This document shows, one piece after another, positions 26,701 to 39,200 of a stretch of DNA of 64,000 nt (its first letter is position 1; the number at the start of each line of letters is the position of its first letter). The position numbers were made by a program, and so were the translations under genes. Below the pieces are notes generated by a model. That model was not told the DNA's origin, ran no database searches, and saw nothing but the letters and a program-made list of their open reading frames with translations. Source of the DNA: Gymnorhina tibicen (taxonomy: Eukaryota; Chordata; Aves; Passeriformes; Artamidae); NCBI GenBank assembly GCA_013399875.1, contig VXAZ01001836.1, positions 1,240,001 to 1,304,000 on the forward strand. Direction: 5' to 3'.

Positions 26701-29700
26701 TTAAAAGTGGAGCCATTACTGCCTTTTCGAAATGCATGGAGAGAACCCTACAGCTTCCAAATGTGCAGAGAGAACCCTGGTCCTACCTTAGATCAGGGTT
26801 GCCTCAAGCCCCAGCCCTAAAAACTAGCCTTGCCAGGGTTGCTGCTGGTATTAGTAAAGACTTACTAGCAACGCACATAGCTGGCTGCCCAATGCGCACA
26901 AAACTTGGCAAAGTCTCTTCAAGAAAACATAGTGCTTCTCCACCAGGCCTTCTCCATCTGCTGTCCTGGGAATGAGGGAAGGGGGGAAAACAGGATCACA
27001 GTTACTCATGCTGTAGGTGACAGGCACACTGCTGTCTATCTCACAGATAAAGAGGACTAGAGCAATTTGATTTTATCGCAGTGGGATTTTCTTTGCTATT
27101 ATCAAGAAGTACTGCTTTATTGGCATCTAAAACCTCTGAAATTGCCTCTCTGAAAGAGTCCCTCCTCTGGATCAGTTTCAGGCTAAAACAGAAAGCCGGG
27201 GAAGCTGTGATATTTACACCTCTTTGTCCTTCAATTACGGGTTTTGAAAAAAAAACCCGGGTTTTCCAGGTTTTGCAAAAGAAATGGTGGTTTTGTTCTC
27301 TCCTATCCAGTCCCCGCTTCCTTCAGTTAAGCAGCAGTATCTTCTGCACCTACAAAGCCATTTGTATGCGGTTTTGTGTGAAATCACAGCAGCACCACGA
27401 TACTCACTGGGCAGCAGAGAGGATGCAGTGCATGGCAACGTCTCCAAACAAGACCATCAGAGGCTTCCGATCCTCCAGCTTACCCTAAGCACAAAAGACA
27501 CCGCATGCCTCAATTAAAACGTAACTATTTACTCCCATCTACATAAATACTTATTTCCATCTGCAAGCAAAATTAGGAGAGTCACAATTTTCTTTCCATC
27601 TGGGGAGGGGCTTACATATGATTTAAGTAAAAACTTCCCAAAAATTCCAAGGTATCTAAAAAAAATTCTCCAAGCAATCCTACCACAAGAACTTTAAACA
27701 GCAAAACTGACCCTGAGACATTATCTCTTATTCACAGAAGACTGGCTAGTTACTTACAGGCAGCTGATAAACAGCCTTGACATTCAGCTGCTTGTGAATG
27801 AACAGGTCAAATCACCTGTTTAGACCCTGCTGTCATTTCTCTTAGCTGCCAGGTGACACAGCTGATTACACTATTTTCCACTTCACAGTTGTAGGAAGTG
27901 GGGGGAAAAAAGTCAGTGGGGACCTCCAAGTTCAAACTGCAAGGAGATGCAAGCACAGAATTTGGAGAGGGTTCCAACAGCTACTCTATGTATTGTGCTG
28001 GCATGATATTCACACCAAACATCAATAACAGAATCAGCCAAATTTGAATTTTGATTCTTAGATAAAAGGGCAAAGATAGCATTGCTCAGTCTGAAGAATC
28101 ACACAGGAGAACAGGAGAAAAATAAAGGCGAGCCAGAAGATCTGGGGAGGAAGAACTCACTTTCCTGCTGACAGCAATCAGGAGACACTCTGCTGCTCCA
28201 ACTTGGAGTTCAGGCTCATTTAGGAGCAGACACAACATCTCCAAGAGCTTGCAGTTGTCTGCTGTGATATGGCTTAGGGCTACCCAGTCAATGTAGCCAG
28301 CCAAAGTGTTGAGTGCTGCTATCCCCACACGACAGTTTGCCTGGGCCTGTGAACAGAGAGAAGGCATGAGGTCAGAGACACAGAAAAACACCAATTCCCA
28401 TCTAAAGCCACCCACTCCCTGGAATAACAGTACCAAGGACCCCATGACAAAGTGAGAGACTTAGACCCTTCTGCTGCCACTCCTCACTTTTCTCTTTTCA
28501 AGGGGTTTGTATTATGAGTGAACAAATCCGTCTGTATGAAACTGCAGGCAATAGACTCGAAAGCCTGGGAAAAGCCTAGTTCTAAGTAACCTTCCTCCTG
28601 CGAATTACTAACGAGCTAACTCCCATATAGCTCCACTCACCTTTGGCTCCTGAGCCAAATCAATCTTCTGAAAAAGAAAACAAAAGAGTGTAAGTGAACA
28701 GCTACAGCACACACTTCCACCCAGCCACTGCTGGACGGGCTTATCCTCAAGGACCCAGCCAAAAAAGATGCTGCATCACAGTCTCCCACTCAGGACATTG
28801 CTGTGGCACACAAAGTCACCTCTGTACCCCCAGACAGGTAAGAAACAAGGACTCTGACTTGCAAGTTAAGCCACAATTCCCTTCCCATCCAAAAGGTAAC
28901 ACTCCAATCAGTAGGCACCAGGGAGACACAGAAGACAAGAAGGCAAGGCGTTTTGGTACTTCCTGAAGGCTTCCAGGGAAGAAACTTTTGACCTTTTCAA
29001 GAGCACCTTACAACCCAAAAGCCAGACTCTGAAAAGATGCTGGTGGCTTTTAAGATTCAGGTCTGCAAGGATGATTTGTTCATGGTCAGGAAGGCAGCTG
29101 CAGAGAGCTGGAGTAACAACTTACAGCCTGACTCCCAGGCCTAGAACACTTAACAGCAACAATGCACGGTGTGTACCATGTTTTTGCCTAACACAAACAA
29201 GTCCCTCAGACACTCAGGTTTGATTTGTTTTTTCAGATGCAAAGACACCACAAGCATTTCTTTCCACTGCAAGGTTTTGGTTTGGACTATTCATTGCAGT
29301 GATTTCAAGTTAATCAGCTTGTGTCCCAAACACTTCATATATGATCCACCTTATAAACTTATTTGTCTATTAATCCATCATACTTATAAGCACAGCACAT
29401 TACTACGGTCTTGGGGACCTGTCCATCATCTCCCCCCAGTCTGTGTGCAGACAGGTGAAGACCCAACCCTCAGAAACGACCCTGTGCACAAATATCCCAA
29501 AAATCTGCTAACCTGTGGAGCGGTGAGGACTTCTTGTTCCTGGGGTGCTCCAACCTTGCCAATCAGAAAGATTTCACCGTTAGCAGAAGCAGCCACACTT
29601 CAGAGCCTCAAGCACTGCAATGCAAACCTTACCTGGAAATGCATTTCCACCAGACTACAGAACACACCAAGGTCACCCTCCCACCACCATGAACTGCACA

Positions 29701-32700
29701 GAAATCTGGCAGGGGGGAAGTTGTTCAGCCTGACAGTGCATCAGGAAAGTGTACAGAAGTCAGGTAGGAAAGAGTTTTTCACCGCTTCCCAGTTTCACAT
29801 TTAGTATAACTCTGGATTTTAACTCACGGAAAAAAAGAATATGAGACATAACTAAGCAACTTGTTTCTAGTATTGTTTCTCGACTGTGCTTCACTCTCAA
29901 ATCCACTTCTTTTTCACAGGAACAGACTAGGGTAGAGACTCCCCTTCACCATCCACTGTGACCAACCTGTATATCTCTAAGTAAGAATTCAGGAAAAAAG
30001 TCTCATTACACAAAAAGAAGCGCATTCTTCACTACAACTTGACAAAAAATGGGCTTCCTGACTTGAGCTCTTGGAGAAAAGGACCAGAGGCCCAGATACA
30101 TGTTGAGACATCAGAAACACATCCAGTTTGGTGCATCACCTCAAATGTAGCTCTGCAGCATGAGAGAGCAGACACGAGTCCTGGATGGCATCTCTTAACC
30201 ACTGTGTGTTACATAAACCACCCCAAATTACCTGTTTCTGCCACAACCACACCTATATTTTGCTAAGCTGTACACCCCTCATGCCAGCAGGCATTCCAAC
30301 AGTGTGGATGAAGCACGCATCCACTCAAGCCGTTTACACTAGCAAAATCAAAGTATCAACACTAACACCGTCAGCCTTGTGCATTCAGTCTCTCTGATCA
30401 GCACCAGCTTTCCAGGCCACAGCAGATCCCTACCTCAGAGCGGCAGCAACACATTTCAGTTCCTGCACTTGCTTCCTCAACAATTTCGGAGATGCATCCC
30501 AATTCCTAAATGCCTCCAGTACAGACTAAACCCAAGGGAAGGAGACTCTTACCATGCGTCTGTACTTGTTGACGTTTTGCTGCAGGGCAGTTAGTAGGAA
30601 GCTGAAGATCTTTTCCATGTTCTGGGTGAGGGTTTGCTGGATATCTCGTCGCCGCTGGGTAGGTAGAGTTTGAAAAGTCACCACATCCTCTGCCAAACGT
30701 AGGAGGATGAACATCACCAGTTCTGTCTGAGTTTCCTGATATCCCAAAGTGAAATACACTCCATCAGCACAGTCCAAACATTAAAATCCCTAGAGACTAG
30801 CTCAAAGATGTGGAGAGAAAAGCAACCATGCATAAAGACATAGGTCACATGTTGGGAAAATAAGACAGGAGGATGGCCCTCTCTCTGCTAAAGTCATCTC
30901 AGCTTAGCTTAATCTTACAGGGATTTTTGAGTCCATCACCAGCCTGTCTCACCTGACCATGAGGGAGTTAGATTTTCTGCAGGATGATGGAAGACTGAAC
31001 CCCATACTAAGAGCGAGCAAAAGAGAACAGATGGTTGTGTTTCATACCCCTTGCTTGGAGAGGGTATCCAGCTCCTTTAGCATGTCAGGCCAGTGCTGAG
31101 GCCATTCACGCTTGATCATCTCCACCACAATGCGAGACAGCACATCCTTAATGTGACTTTCCTCCTCCAGGATACTTTGAGTTCCCTGTGACAGAAAGGA
31201 GGCAGAGTTACACAAAACAGCAAGCATCAGGCATTTCTATCTCTGACCTGGGAAACACAGTGTTTGCAAACATTCTAAACCACAGAAACTAAAACCAAAA
31301 CAAAACACAACATTGGGCAGCTCTTCATTGCAGCTACCTTAGATGACACTCCTACGCTCCCAAGCATCCATAGCTAATAAACTCTGGGAACCAGAAGGAT
31401 TCTCCTCAAAAGAAGGTCACTTGGTCACGAGAGCAATCACAACAACAGAGAAAACACGACTAAGATAATGACTTTAGTATTTTTGCAAAGGATAAGAACA
31501 TCCATAGTTACTGAATTTCCTCCTAAGAAAAGAAAAAGTACCTTATATATGTTATACAAGCCTCACAACTTCCTGCCATGTGAGGTAACATGGCTATTCA
31601 CCTGACAAGACAGAGAAAAGCACTGAAACAACCAGAGACGCAAAGTGAAAAAGCAATGAAATGCAAAACTGAATTCAGATCCTCTGTGCTAATTAACAGG
31701 AGTATTTTTCCCTTTTGCTCTCACATTTCAGAGAACAGCCTGGGGCAGCAGGTACTTACACTGGATATGAGGTCCATAACATTGTTCTTTAGGTAAACTT
31801 TTTCTAGGCGAGGCATATTATTCCAGCGGTATCTGTTAAAAATAAACAAACAAACAAAAACGACACTAAGTCAAAACATTTGTAAAGATCTCTGACTTGA
31901 TTCTCAAGGAACCACCACTTCTTTACCTACACTAGAGACACTACAGTTCCCTGCCTCTACCAGCACCCAATCCCTTAATGAAAAGGCTGAGTTAAAACTC
32001 CTGCTGGCAAATGGGCGTGCCCCACTGAGGTCAACAGACACCAGAAGCAGCAGTAAAAGCACAAAGCATCAGGTCTGTAGAGGCGGCAGAGAAAAGAATC
32101 TCAGAACTGAACTAATAAAAAGCCTCTTTGTTAGCAGGGGGCCAATAACAGAACACTGCAAAGACCTACTGGTAACCCAGTGTGCTTATTTTCATCTTGT
32201 GATGTCAACATGTCTTATTAGAGCTCAGTGAATTCACCTTCCCAACCTGCCTGAAAGCCATTCTCTTCTCTCCTTCTTTTACAGAGAAGGAAAAAAATCC
32301 AGAGCAGGACTGCAACTGCAACTGCCCTCTGCTGCAGAACAAACTCCCTGCGTCCTGAAAGTGTCTCCCTGGGGCGGGAGGCGCCGGAATAGGCGCAGAT
32401 CCCACGCCAGCGCTGGGTGGCGGCAGGCCGGGACCCTTCCCCGGCTCGGCACGAGCTGCCTTACTTGACCACATGCTCCAGGATCTGCAGGCCGAAGTGC
32501 CGGACGATGGCCGTCTGCGTCTTCTCCGCCAGCTTCAGCCCACAGGGTACGCAGATGGGACACTTCTCCTTGAACTCCTCGCAGAACTAGGGGAGGGAGG
32601 GCCGGGACACGCACACGCAGTTACACACTGGGGCGGGAGGTGGCAGCCCCATCCCTGGCGGAGCACGCCGGGGGACACGCGGCCGCCCGACCCCCGCCGC

Positions 32701-32960
32701 CTGCTGACGGCTCCCAGCACCTCAGGGGACGCCAGAGACCGGCCCACCGGGCTCTCGCCCGCCCCGGGGCCGTGCGGACGGGGCGCCGCGTGGCCGGAGC
32801 CCGGCGCTCTCCCTCCCTCCGTCCCTCTCTCCCTTCCTCCCCGGCCGGGCGGTACCTTGAGGGCCTCCAGGCGGTACCGCTGTGTGGACGCCGGGTCCAT
32901 GATGACGGTCACCGCCTTCACCAGCTGCTCGCAGAGGCCGCTCACCTGCTCGGCGGACAT
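5705..32960 (-). CDS. XPO5: XPO5, exportin-5, complete 32-exon gene
   Basis: Exportin-5 is the RanGTP-dependent karyopherin that carries pre-miRNA hairpins and other structured RNAs out of the nucleus. Coding exons 1-32 on the minus strand: 32856-32960, 32465-32586, 31760-31832, 31048-31185, 30553-30735, 28641-28667, 28161-28346, 27408-27484, 26866-26965, 25355-25438, 24825-24950, 24489-24579, 22965-23093, 22092-22207, 21142-21297, 20676-20717, 19957-20046, 19292-19491, 18563-18662, 17477-17658, 12516-12616, 11320-11416, 10806-10942, 10116-10213, 9612-9658, 9322-9416, 8401-8463, 7839-7921, 7021-7128, 6703-6840, 6375-6539, 5705-5845. They sum to exactly 3600 bases (1199 residues plus stop; human 1204) with every phase matching and GT-AG throughout. 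Landmarks are REWPQHWPDML in exon 4 (Xpo1/importin-beta region), CALMEALVLISNQF in exon 18 and QLCWPLLKQ in exon 29. The body should be HEAT repeats. It starts head to head with POLH. No lesion was seen. Confidence 0.97.
12617..17476. other. XPO5 intron 20, largest intron, nothing recognised
   Basis: About 4.9 kb between coding exons 21 and 20 contains only short chance frames, a poly-T run near 13628-13641 and short AT-rich patches such as the region around 14930-15060. I saw no RNA gene, no clear transposon and no conserved-looking block. Confidence 0.6.
23094..24488. other. XPO5 intron 12, AT-rich
   Basis: About 1.4 kb, noticeably richer in A and T than its neighbours between about 23280 and 24110. 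No coding, RNA or repeat signature was recognised. Confidence 0.55.
28668..30552. other. XPO5 intron 5, nothing recognised
   Basis: A 1.9 kb intron on the 5' side of the 27-base microexon. A 211-codon frame on the plus strand at 29169-29804 has no recognisable protein content and I treat it as chance. Confidence 0.55.
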
Positions 32961-33030
32961 GGCGGCGGCGGCAGGCGCGCGCCACCGGCCACCCACGGGC
33001 GGGACGAGCGGGGCGGCCGGGACGCCGCTC

Positions 33031-33042
33031 TGCGCATGCGCC
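33031..33042. promoter_or_regulatory. NRF1-type palindromic site
   Basis: TGCGCATGCGCC fits the known NRF1 consensus YGCGCAYGCGCR, except that the final base is C rather than a purine. It sits mid-way between the XPO5 and POLH start codons, where this factor commonly drives divergent housekeeping promoters. Confidence 0.7.
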
Positions 33043-33128
33043 TTGAGGGGGACGGGGACACGGGGAGAACGCGGGCGCCGCGCACCGTCGCGGCGGGGAC
33101 ACGCGCACGCCCCACCACACTCCGGAGA

Positions 33129-33150
33129 ACTACACCTCCCGGTCTCCCCC
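33129..33150 (+). promoter_or_regulatory. ZNF143/SBS-like element (partial match)
   Basis: ACTACACCTCCCGG matches the first half of the ZNF143 (Staf) binding sequence, which begins ACTACAATTCCCAG. The second half, normally containing ATGC and GCG, is poorly kept. A better version lies in the other bidirectional promoter at 55632. Confidence 0.5.
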
Positions 33151-33266
33151 ACGCGGAAACTACGGGTGCCGCAAAGCGGCAGGCCAAGGCGGGGCTCTCC
33201 GCCCCACCGAGCGGGCGGTTATTCAATCATTCACTCAGTCGGGCGGGAGCCGGTGGCCGCGGCGGA

Positions 33267-36200
33267 ATGTCGCGGGGCCGGGAGCGCGTGGTGGCCCTGA
33301 TAGACATGGACTGCTTCTTCATGCAGGTGGAGCAGCGCCTCGACCCGCAGCTGCGCGGCCGCCCCTGCGCCGTGGTGCAGTACAGCGAGTGGCAGGGCGG
33401 CGGGTAGGTAGGCGAGCCGCCTTGGCGACCCCGGCTCCTCGTCCCACCCCGCTCCCCGCGGGGCCGGGCCCGCCCTGCACTTCACCTCCATGTCTTGGCA
33501 GGATCATCGCGGTGAGCTACGAGGCGCGCGCCTTCGGCGTGTCCCGCGGGATGTGGGCGTCGGAGGCGCGGGCGCTGTGCCCCGAACTGGCGCTGGTCCG
33601 GGTGCCGCAGGCGCGGGGCAAGGCGGACCTCACACGGTGAGAGCGGGAGCCGGGGGTGGCGGCGGCAGCGCGGGCCCTTTCCCTGTCGCGGGGCGGCGGC
33701 TGAGCCCGTTCCCGCCGTCCGGCAGGTACCGGGAGGCCAGCGTGGAGGTGATGCAGGTGCTGTCGCGCTTCGCCGCCATCGAGCGCGCGAGCATCGACGA
33801 GGCGTACCTGGACCTGACGGGCAGCGCGCGCCACCGGCTGCGCGATCTGCGCGGGCGCCCCCTGCCGGCCGCGCTGCTGCCCAGCACCTTCGTGCAGGGA
33901 CTGCCCGCAGAGCCCGGCCCCGATCGCGGCGGGGAGGGCACGCNCCCGAGCGGGGGGGGAAGGCCACGCCCCTAGCCGAACCCGGCGGGAACGGTACGCA
34001 CCGACCCCCGCCCCCCGGGAAGGGTCCGCTCCGCCTGCTTTGTCTCCCCTGAATTAAGAGTGTCGTAAATGGGGTCTGTGTTTTCCGCAATGAATGGCTT
34101 TTAAGGTGCCTGCTTCTCCTCCCTGTGGCTGGAATGCGCTTACGGAAGCCTGTCGCTGCTGGCTGGGACTGGCTGATGCTGCGGGTCCCTTTGCTAGGCT
34201 CATCAAAAAGCGCCGCATCATGTCGCCTTATGATCCCCTTTGTGTCCCTTTTCTAGAGGAGCTGCGGCAACGTGGTTTGGACGAATGGCTGGCATCGCTG
34301 TCTTTCGATAACCCTGATTGTCCTGACCTACTGCTGACCATGGGCGCAGTAATTGTGGAAGAAATCAGGGTGGCTGTGGAAGCAGCCACTGAATTCAGGT
34401 GTTCAGCTGGCATCTCGCACAACAAGGTACATGCACAACACATCAGCCTGATTTCTTCTGAGTAGTGGAGTCAGAACGTGCTGTAGATGCTCTCCTTTAC
34501 TTACACGTCTCCTGTAGAAGATGAACCAAGTGGGGAATGCAACCATGTGTGATCACACCTTCAGGGAAATGATAAGACATCTGGAAATGGGAGGAGTTGT
34601 TTCCCCAGAGCTGTGGCCTGGGCAGTCAGCAATCCATTCATTTACTGCCTGGATTCCTGGTGTACCCTAATGAGTGAGCTCGCTAGGAACAAAAGAGGTT
34701 TCAGTCCCCCAGAAGTGTTTTGTCTAGAAAAAATATGAGCATAAAAGCAGGTAATCTTCACCTTGAGTTTCAGGCAGCAGTGGCTGTAGCCAGTTTTACT
34801 GACACAAATTCCCAGCGACTTGGAGGCAGAAGAACACCAGATTGGGGTACTGAGGTGAGCTGGCTTGCTTTTCCTCTTTCTGGTGAGTCAGTGTTTACCC
34901 TGCTGGCCATGGGGATTTGGGTGATGCTCACCCAGCTGCTGAGAGCAGCCACAGGAGCACTTGGTGCATGACAGCAGCTGCAGAAACAAACGGACTCTGA
35001 TGACTTTGGTACTGCAGCTACTGTGTAGAGGGTTTCCTGCCAGGTGAAATGCAGGGTGGTTTGCTGGGAGCACCCCTTCCATTCTGCAGAAGAGGGGCTT
35101 ATTTGTACAGGTATGACTTCATAAATGCAGGTTCTGAGTGAAAAAAAACCAAGAAAAATGAAGACTGAAGACTAAGTGGGTGCTTTTAAGTTCAAGGAAG
35201 ATGAATTTCATCTTAGACTGCTGCAGAAACAGCTGGAACTATTGCTAGCTGTACTCAGAGACTGGAGCTGGTTCTGCACTGGCTCACTTTAGAGCAGGCT
35301 GTGAGGCAGAAATGAGCTAGCTGAGAAAGGTCACTGGTGTAAAAGTTCCCAGTAGAAGGGATGTTCAATTTGCCATTTTGCTTTCTTGAATCAAGAGAAC
35401 TTCCCTGATATTCCTAGCAGGTTCTCCCAGCTTCCATTTTCTATGCCAGCATTTTTTTTTTTGAGGGAGTAAGGACATTATGATGTACTGTACTACCACT
35501 GAAGAACTGTGTATCTGTAGCAGCAAGCACAGTGCAGAGATCACCACAGCCTACTTGTGGCTGTGCAGAACACTGTACTGTGCTTCCACAGCCACCTCAC
35601 CTCTGTGGGTACAAACCTTTTCTGCAGAATAAAAAGGGTGCTCTCAATAAACCACCCCACCTTTCACCCGGCAGGAAACCCTCTGTAGCTGCAGCATCAA
35701 AGTCATCAGAGTCCGTTTGTTTCTGCAGCTGCTGTCATGCACCAAGTGGCTGCTCTCAGCAGCGGGCTGAGCTTCATGCAAAGTGCAGCTGGCAGGCTAA
35801 ACACTGACTCACCAGAAAGAGGAAAAGCAAGCCAGCTCACCTCAGTGCCCCAATCTGATGTTCTTCTGCCTCCGAGTTGCTGGGAATTTGTGTCAGTAAA
35901 AACCATTCTCTGGCTACAGTGACTGTTGCCTGAAACTCAAGGTGAAGATTACTTGCTTTATGCTTGTGTTTTTTCTACAGAAAACTCTCCCAAGGAACTG
36001 TTCTTCCCAATGAAGTACCTTGTTAGAGTACACCAGGAACCCAGATGATGAATGAGACCAAACAATTTGGAAGCACCTGGAGGATAACAGCATGATTTTC
36101 TTGAGAACCACTCATTTATGTGCCCTCTTTGGCAGCATAAGTGGCCAAATGTGAGGTGTCAACCTTCAGGTTTCTAACACAGCTCACCCTAAGCTGAATA

Positions 36201-39200
36201 ACCTGATGATGACATGGTAGCAGACAACATGACTGAGGTTGTCTGAAGGGCATGCATCTAGCTGAAGAAAATATTACTGTTTCCCACAATGATTTTGTTC
36301 AGTGAGTTGCACTCAAATTGGGATGCTGAGAGTGGGATCCTGGGGGAATCTGTCCGAGGTCTGCTAAGAGCCAATATTTTCACTGAAGCCTATAGAGAGG
36401 GAACAGCTGTATGAATTCAGGTGTTGCTAAGCACAGATGGGGCTCAGAGCCTGGGCTGTGAAAGTTCTGAGATGAAATTAGAGTTGAAAGTTCTGAGCTT
36501 GAAAAAGCCTAGAATCAGTCTGAAATCACCAAACAGTGCTTCTTATGCTTCTCCTATGCTCACCGACTGGTTTTGTGGTTTATAGAAAAAGAAACAACCA
36601 GCAGGATTTTGGCTAAGTCACAGTAAGTCAGGAAGTAGCCTGGAGTTGTTGTGGACAAGCAGGAGGATGAGTAACTAATACAAGTGCTCTTGTAGAAATG
36701 CCAAATCCTGTTTCAGCATGTGCAGTTTACAGAAGGTGTCAGAAAAAGCAAATTATTTCTCCCCATGAAGTCTCAGTGATTTGTTTGGCTTGCAGCATAT
36801 CACTTTATGAGGTGGGTAAACTTGGAAGTCTCCAGCCAAACAAGAAAAGCAGTAGCTGGACATCTGAAAAGGGACCTACTTTGTCTAGAAAAGAGTCCAA
36901 ATGTATGTAAGCGGTAAAATGGGCTGTTAATAAAGGTCGTAGCTCAATAGGCAGGCAAGAAATTTTGCTTAGTTACAGGATGTGTGGCAAAGCAGTGAAA
37001 GAGGAAGTTATTAGACTTGTTCAAAAAAACCTCAAACACTCAGCTAAACGTATTTCAAACTGGTCTGTGTATTCTTGACCCTGTGGTAGCTTAGAGTGAG
37101 AAGAGAAGCTGTATAGGAGAACATGCCTTCCAGGCTAGCCAGTCTGCATTTTGCGGGTTTCCTTTTGCAGCAGTATGCTGCTGCAGACCTTACAGAGAGA
37201 AGATTAAAATAGTGACACTGAGAAAATGCAAGACAAACACAGAAAATGAAGGAAGAGGGCATAGTGAGAGACATAGCCTGGGGAGGACTGTGGGCATGCT
37301 GTGGAAGCTCTAGCATGCTTGCCTGATGGAAAATTAGAGCAACCACAACTGATGATAGACCGAGATCCCCTAAGCTGCCTGGAGTAGGAGTCCAGCACTT
37401 CACAGAACTAAAGTCTGGAAGCAGCTTTGCTTTCAGAGTACCTGGCTAGTGCATGTCGAATCCTGAGCTGGATACTGCCTAGGAGCAACTAGTGGTGCAT
37501 CTTGCACATCTTCCTAGCAACTATTCCAAAGGCAGCTTTTAGAGGTGATGCAGCACAAGCTGTTAGGTAGAGTCACATTAGGCCAGTGCATGGTGTGTAA
37601 TAACAGGGTTTCCACCCTCTTCTGTGTTGCAGACACTGGCAAAACTGGCCTGTGGGTTGAACAAGCCCAACCGCCAGACACTGGTGTCTGCACGATTTGT
37701 GCCACAGCTCTTCAGCCAACTGCCCGTCAGCAGCATGTAAGTACCAGGGAGCTGCTGCTTTAGTGCAGCCTGGGGCTGTTCCTGGCCACCTCAGCACAGC
37801 AATTTGATGCTCACTGATAGCAGCCAGCAGAGGCTCTCAGCTCCACAGTAACTGCTTGTCAGTGCTCCTAACAAACAGAGGGAATCCTGCCAGTGATCCC
37901 TCGCAGCAGTGAGCGGCAGTTCAGGGGGAGTGTGCTTGGGAGTTGCAGCCCTGCTGGTGAAGGGACCACAATCCAAAAGCCCACTAGCAGCCTGTGGGTT
38001 TCCCTGGGTAAGACTGTGCTCAGAATGACTGCTGTGGTGCACAGGTGTAAGCCAGGAGCAACTGTGGGCAAGGAGGTCATAGCTGTTCCCCAGTGTGAGT
38101 GACAGCTATGCTCACAGAGAGCAGATGTGGTTTGGTTTTGAGCATCCAGACTGTGCACAAGTACTTTTCCTGGTGTAGGAAAGTGTTACCAGCACTGCTG
38201 CTCCAGAGGAATTAATCCCTAATCGTGCTCTCCAGACCTGCACTGCCGTTCTCTGCCTTCAGTGTCTTGCAAGGGATGGAGAGGGATGTGTGTCGGAAAG
38301 GGTCCTGTCTATGTAGGAGGAAGCAGGGCGTGTGTGAGGCATTCTTCAGAGTATGGTTTGGGATTAGATGGAGCTGAGGGAGAAGTGCTAAAACTGGGGG
38401 ACCCAAGGAGCAGTTCTACATCAACTCTGTGTCCTTTTACTATGAGCAGAAGAGCTTTATGTGCCAAGTGTTCCTTTTGTCCTGCTAGTTCCTAGCAGCT
38501 TCTAGCTGTCCTCATCTAGGAACAGCTGCTGCAACAAGACTTGTCATAGTCTCCACATGATGCTTCATTGTGTTTTCTCTTTTTCTTTGTTTCTCTGCCG
38601 CAGCCGTAACCTGGGAGGCAAGCTTGGCACTGCTATCACTGACATCCTGGGAGTAGAGTACATTGGGGAGCTGACACAGTTCAGTGAGACTGAGCTCCAG
38701 ACTCACTTTGGAGACAAAACGGGGTAATGATAAACCACTCACCACAACTTGGCTCTTGGCAGCAATTGAGACTTCCTTTCAGTTGCAGAACCTTTTAGGT
38801 TGTTCTGCTGTGATTAGGAAGGTTGGAAGGTAAAACTTCAGTGACATCTTTGGGAAGCATTGTTCTATCGGGCCCACAACAGGTTTCCAGTCTTGCCTGC
38901 TCCCTGGCACCCTCCCCAGGATAATATTTTGCTTGTCAGCCAGTGCCTCAGCCTTCCTCTACAGCATCCAAGGATGGGGCCAAGCTGCGGAAAGGCTGGT
39001 TCTCTGCAGGCTAGGAAGAGGGCAGTCTTGACAGTATCATCACAGAGGAAATGACAAGGCTGGACTGGAGCCTGAAACACAACTTCTGGGCCCAGAATAG
39101 TGGTCGGAGTGCCCTGCAGACTGGTGAACTGTTGCCACACTTCAGGGGAAGAGGCAGAGGAGTTGTGCTGACAGGCAGTTGTGGCCTGAAGGAATCCTAC

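Larger units (their letters stand above)
32961..33266. promoter_or_regulatory. Bidirectional CpG-island promoter of XPO5 and POLH
   Basis: Only 306 bases separate the two divergent start codons. The interval is strongly GC- and CpG-rich without a clear TATA box, and the island extends into both first exons (about 32590-34020). Inside are an NRF1-type site and a ZNF143-like site, listed separately. Such architecture is typical of divergent housekeeping pairs. The transcription start sites themselves cannot be read from sequence. Confidence 0.85.
34427..37632. other. POLH intron 4
   Basis: This 3.2 kb intron is the largest in POLH. Apart from the inverted repeat I see nothing coding in it. The interval 36000-37630 has no recognisable element. 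Confidence 0.7.

Noticed and set aside
29169..29804. A 211-codon plus-strand frame inside XPO5 intron 5
   Set aside because: Residue content is that of random intron sequence, with no recognisable domain or splice context on that strand.
32473..33407. Several long overlapping frames on both strands at the XPO5/POLH promoter
   Set aside because: They result from CpG-island base composition. Only the XPO5 exon 1 and 2 frames and the POLH exon 1 frame have orthologue support and splice signals.
33267..34465. POLH as a pseudogene because of the stop in exon 3
   Set aside because: All other exons are open with intact splice sites and catalytic residues, and the break coincides with an ambiguous base, so an assembly error is far more likely.
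36200..36250. TGATGATGA followed by CTGA words, suggesting a C/D snoRNA in POLH intron 4
   Set aside because: The spacing is only about 45 bases and no terminal stem pairs the ends; a C/D snoRNA needs roughly 70 bases or more and a closing stem.
36940..36951. TAGCTCAATAGG, which fits a tRNA A-box consensus
   Set aside because: No B box (GGTTCGA-type) follows at the right distance and no cloverleaf can be folded, so it is a chance match.
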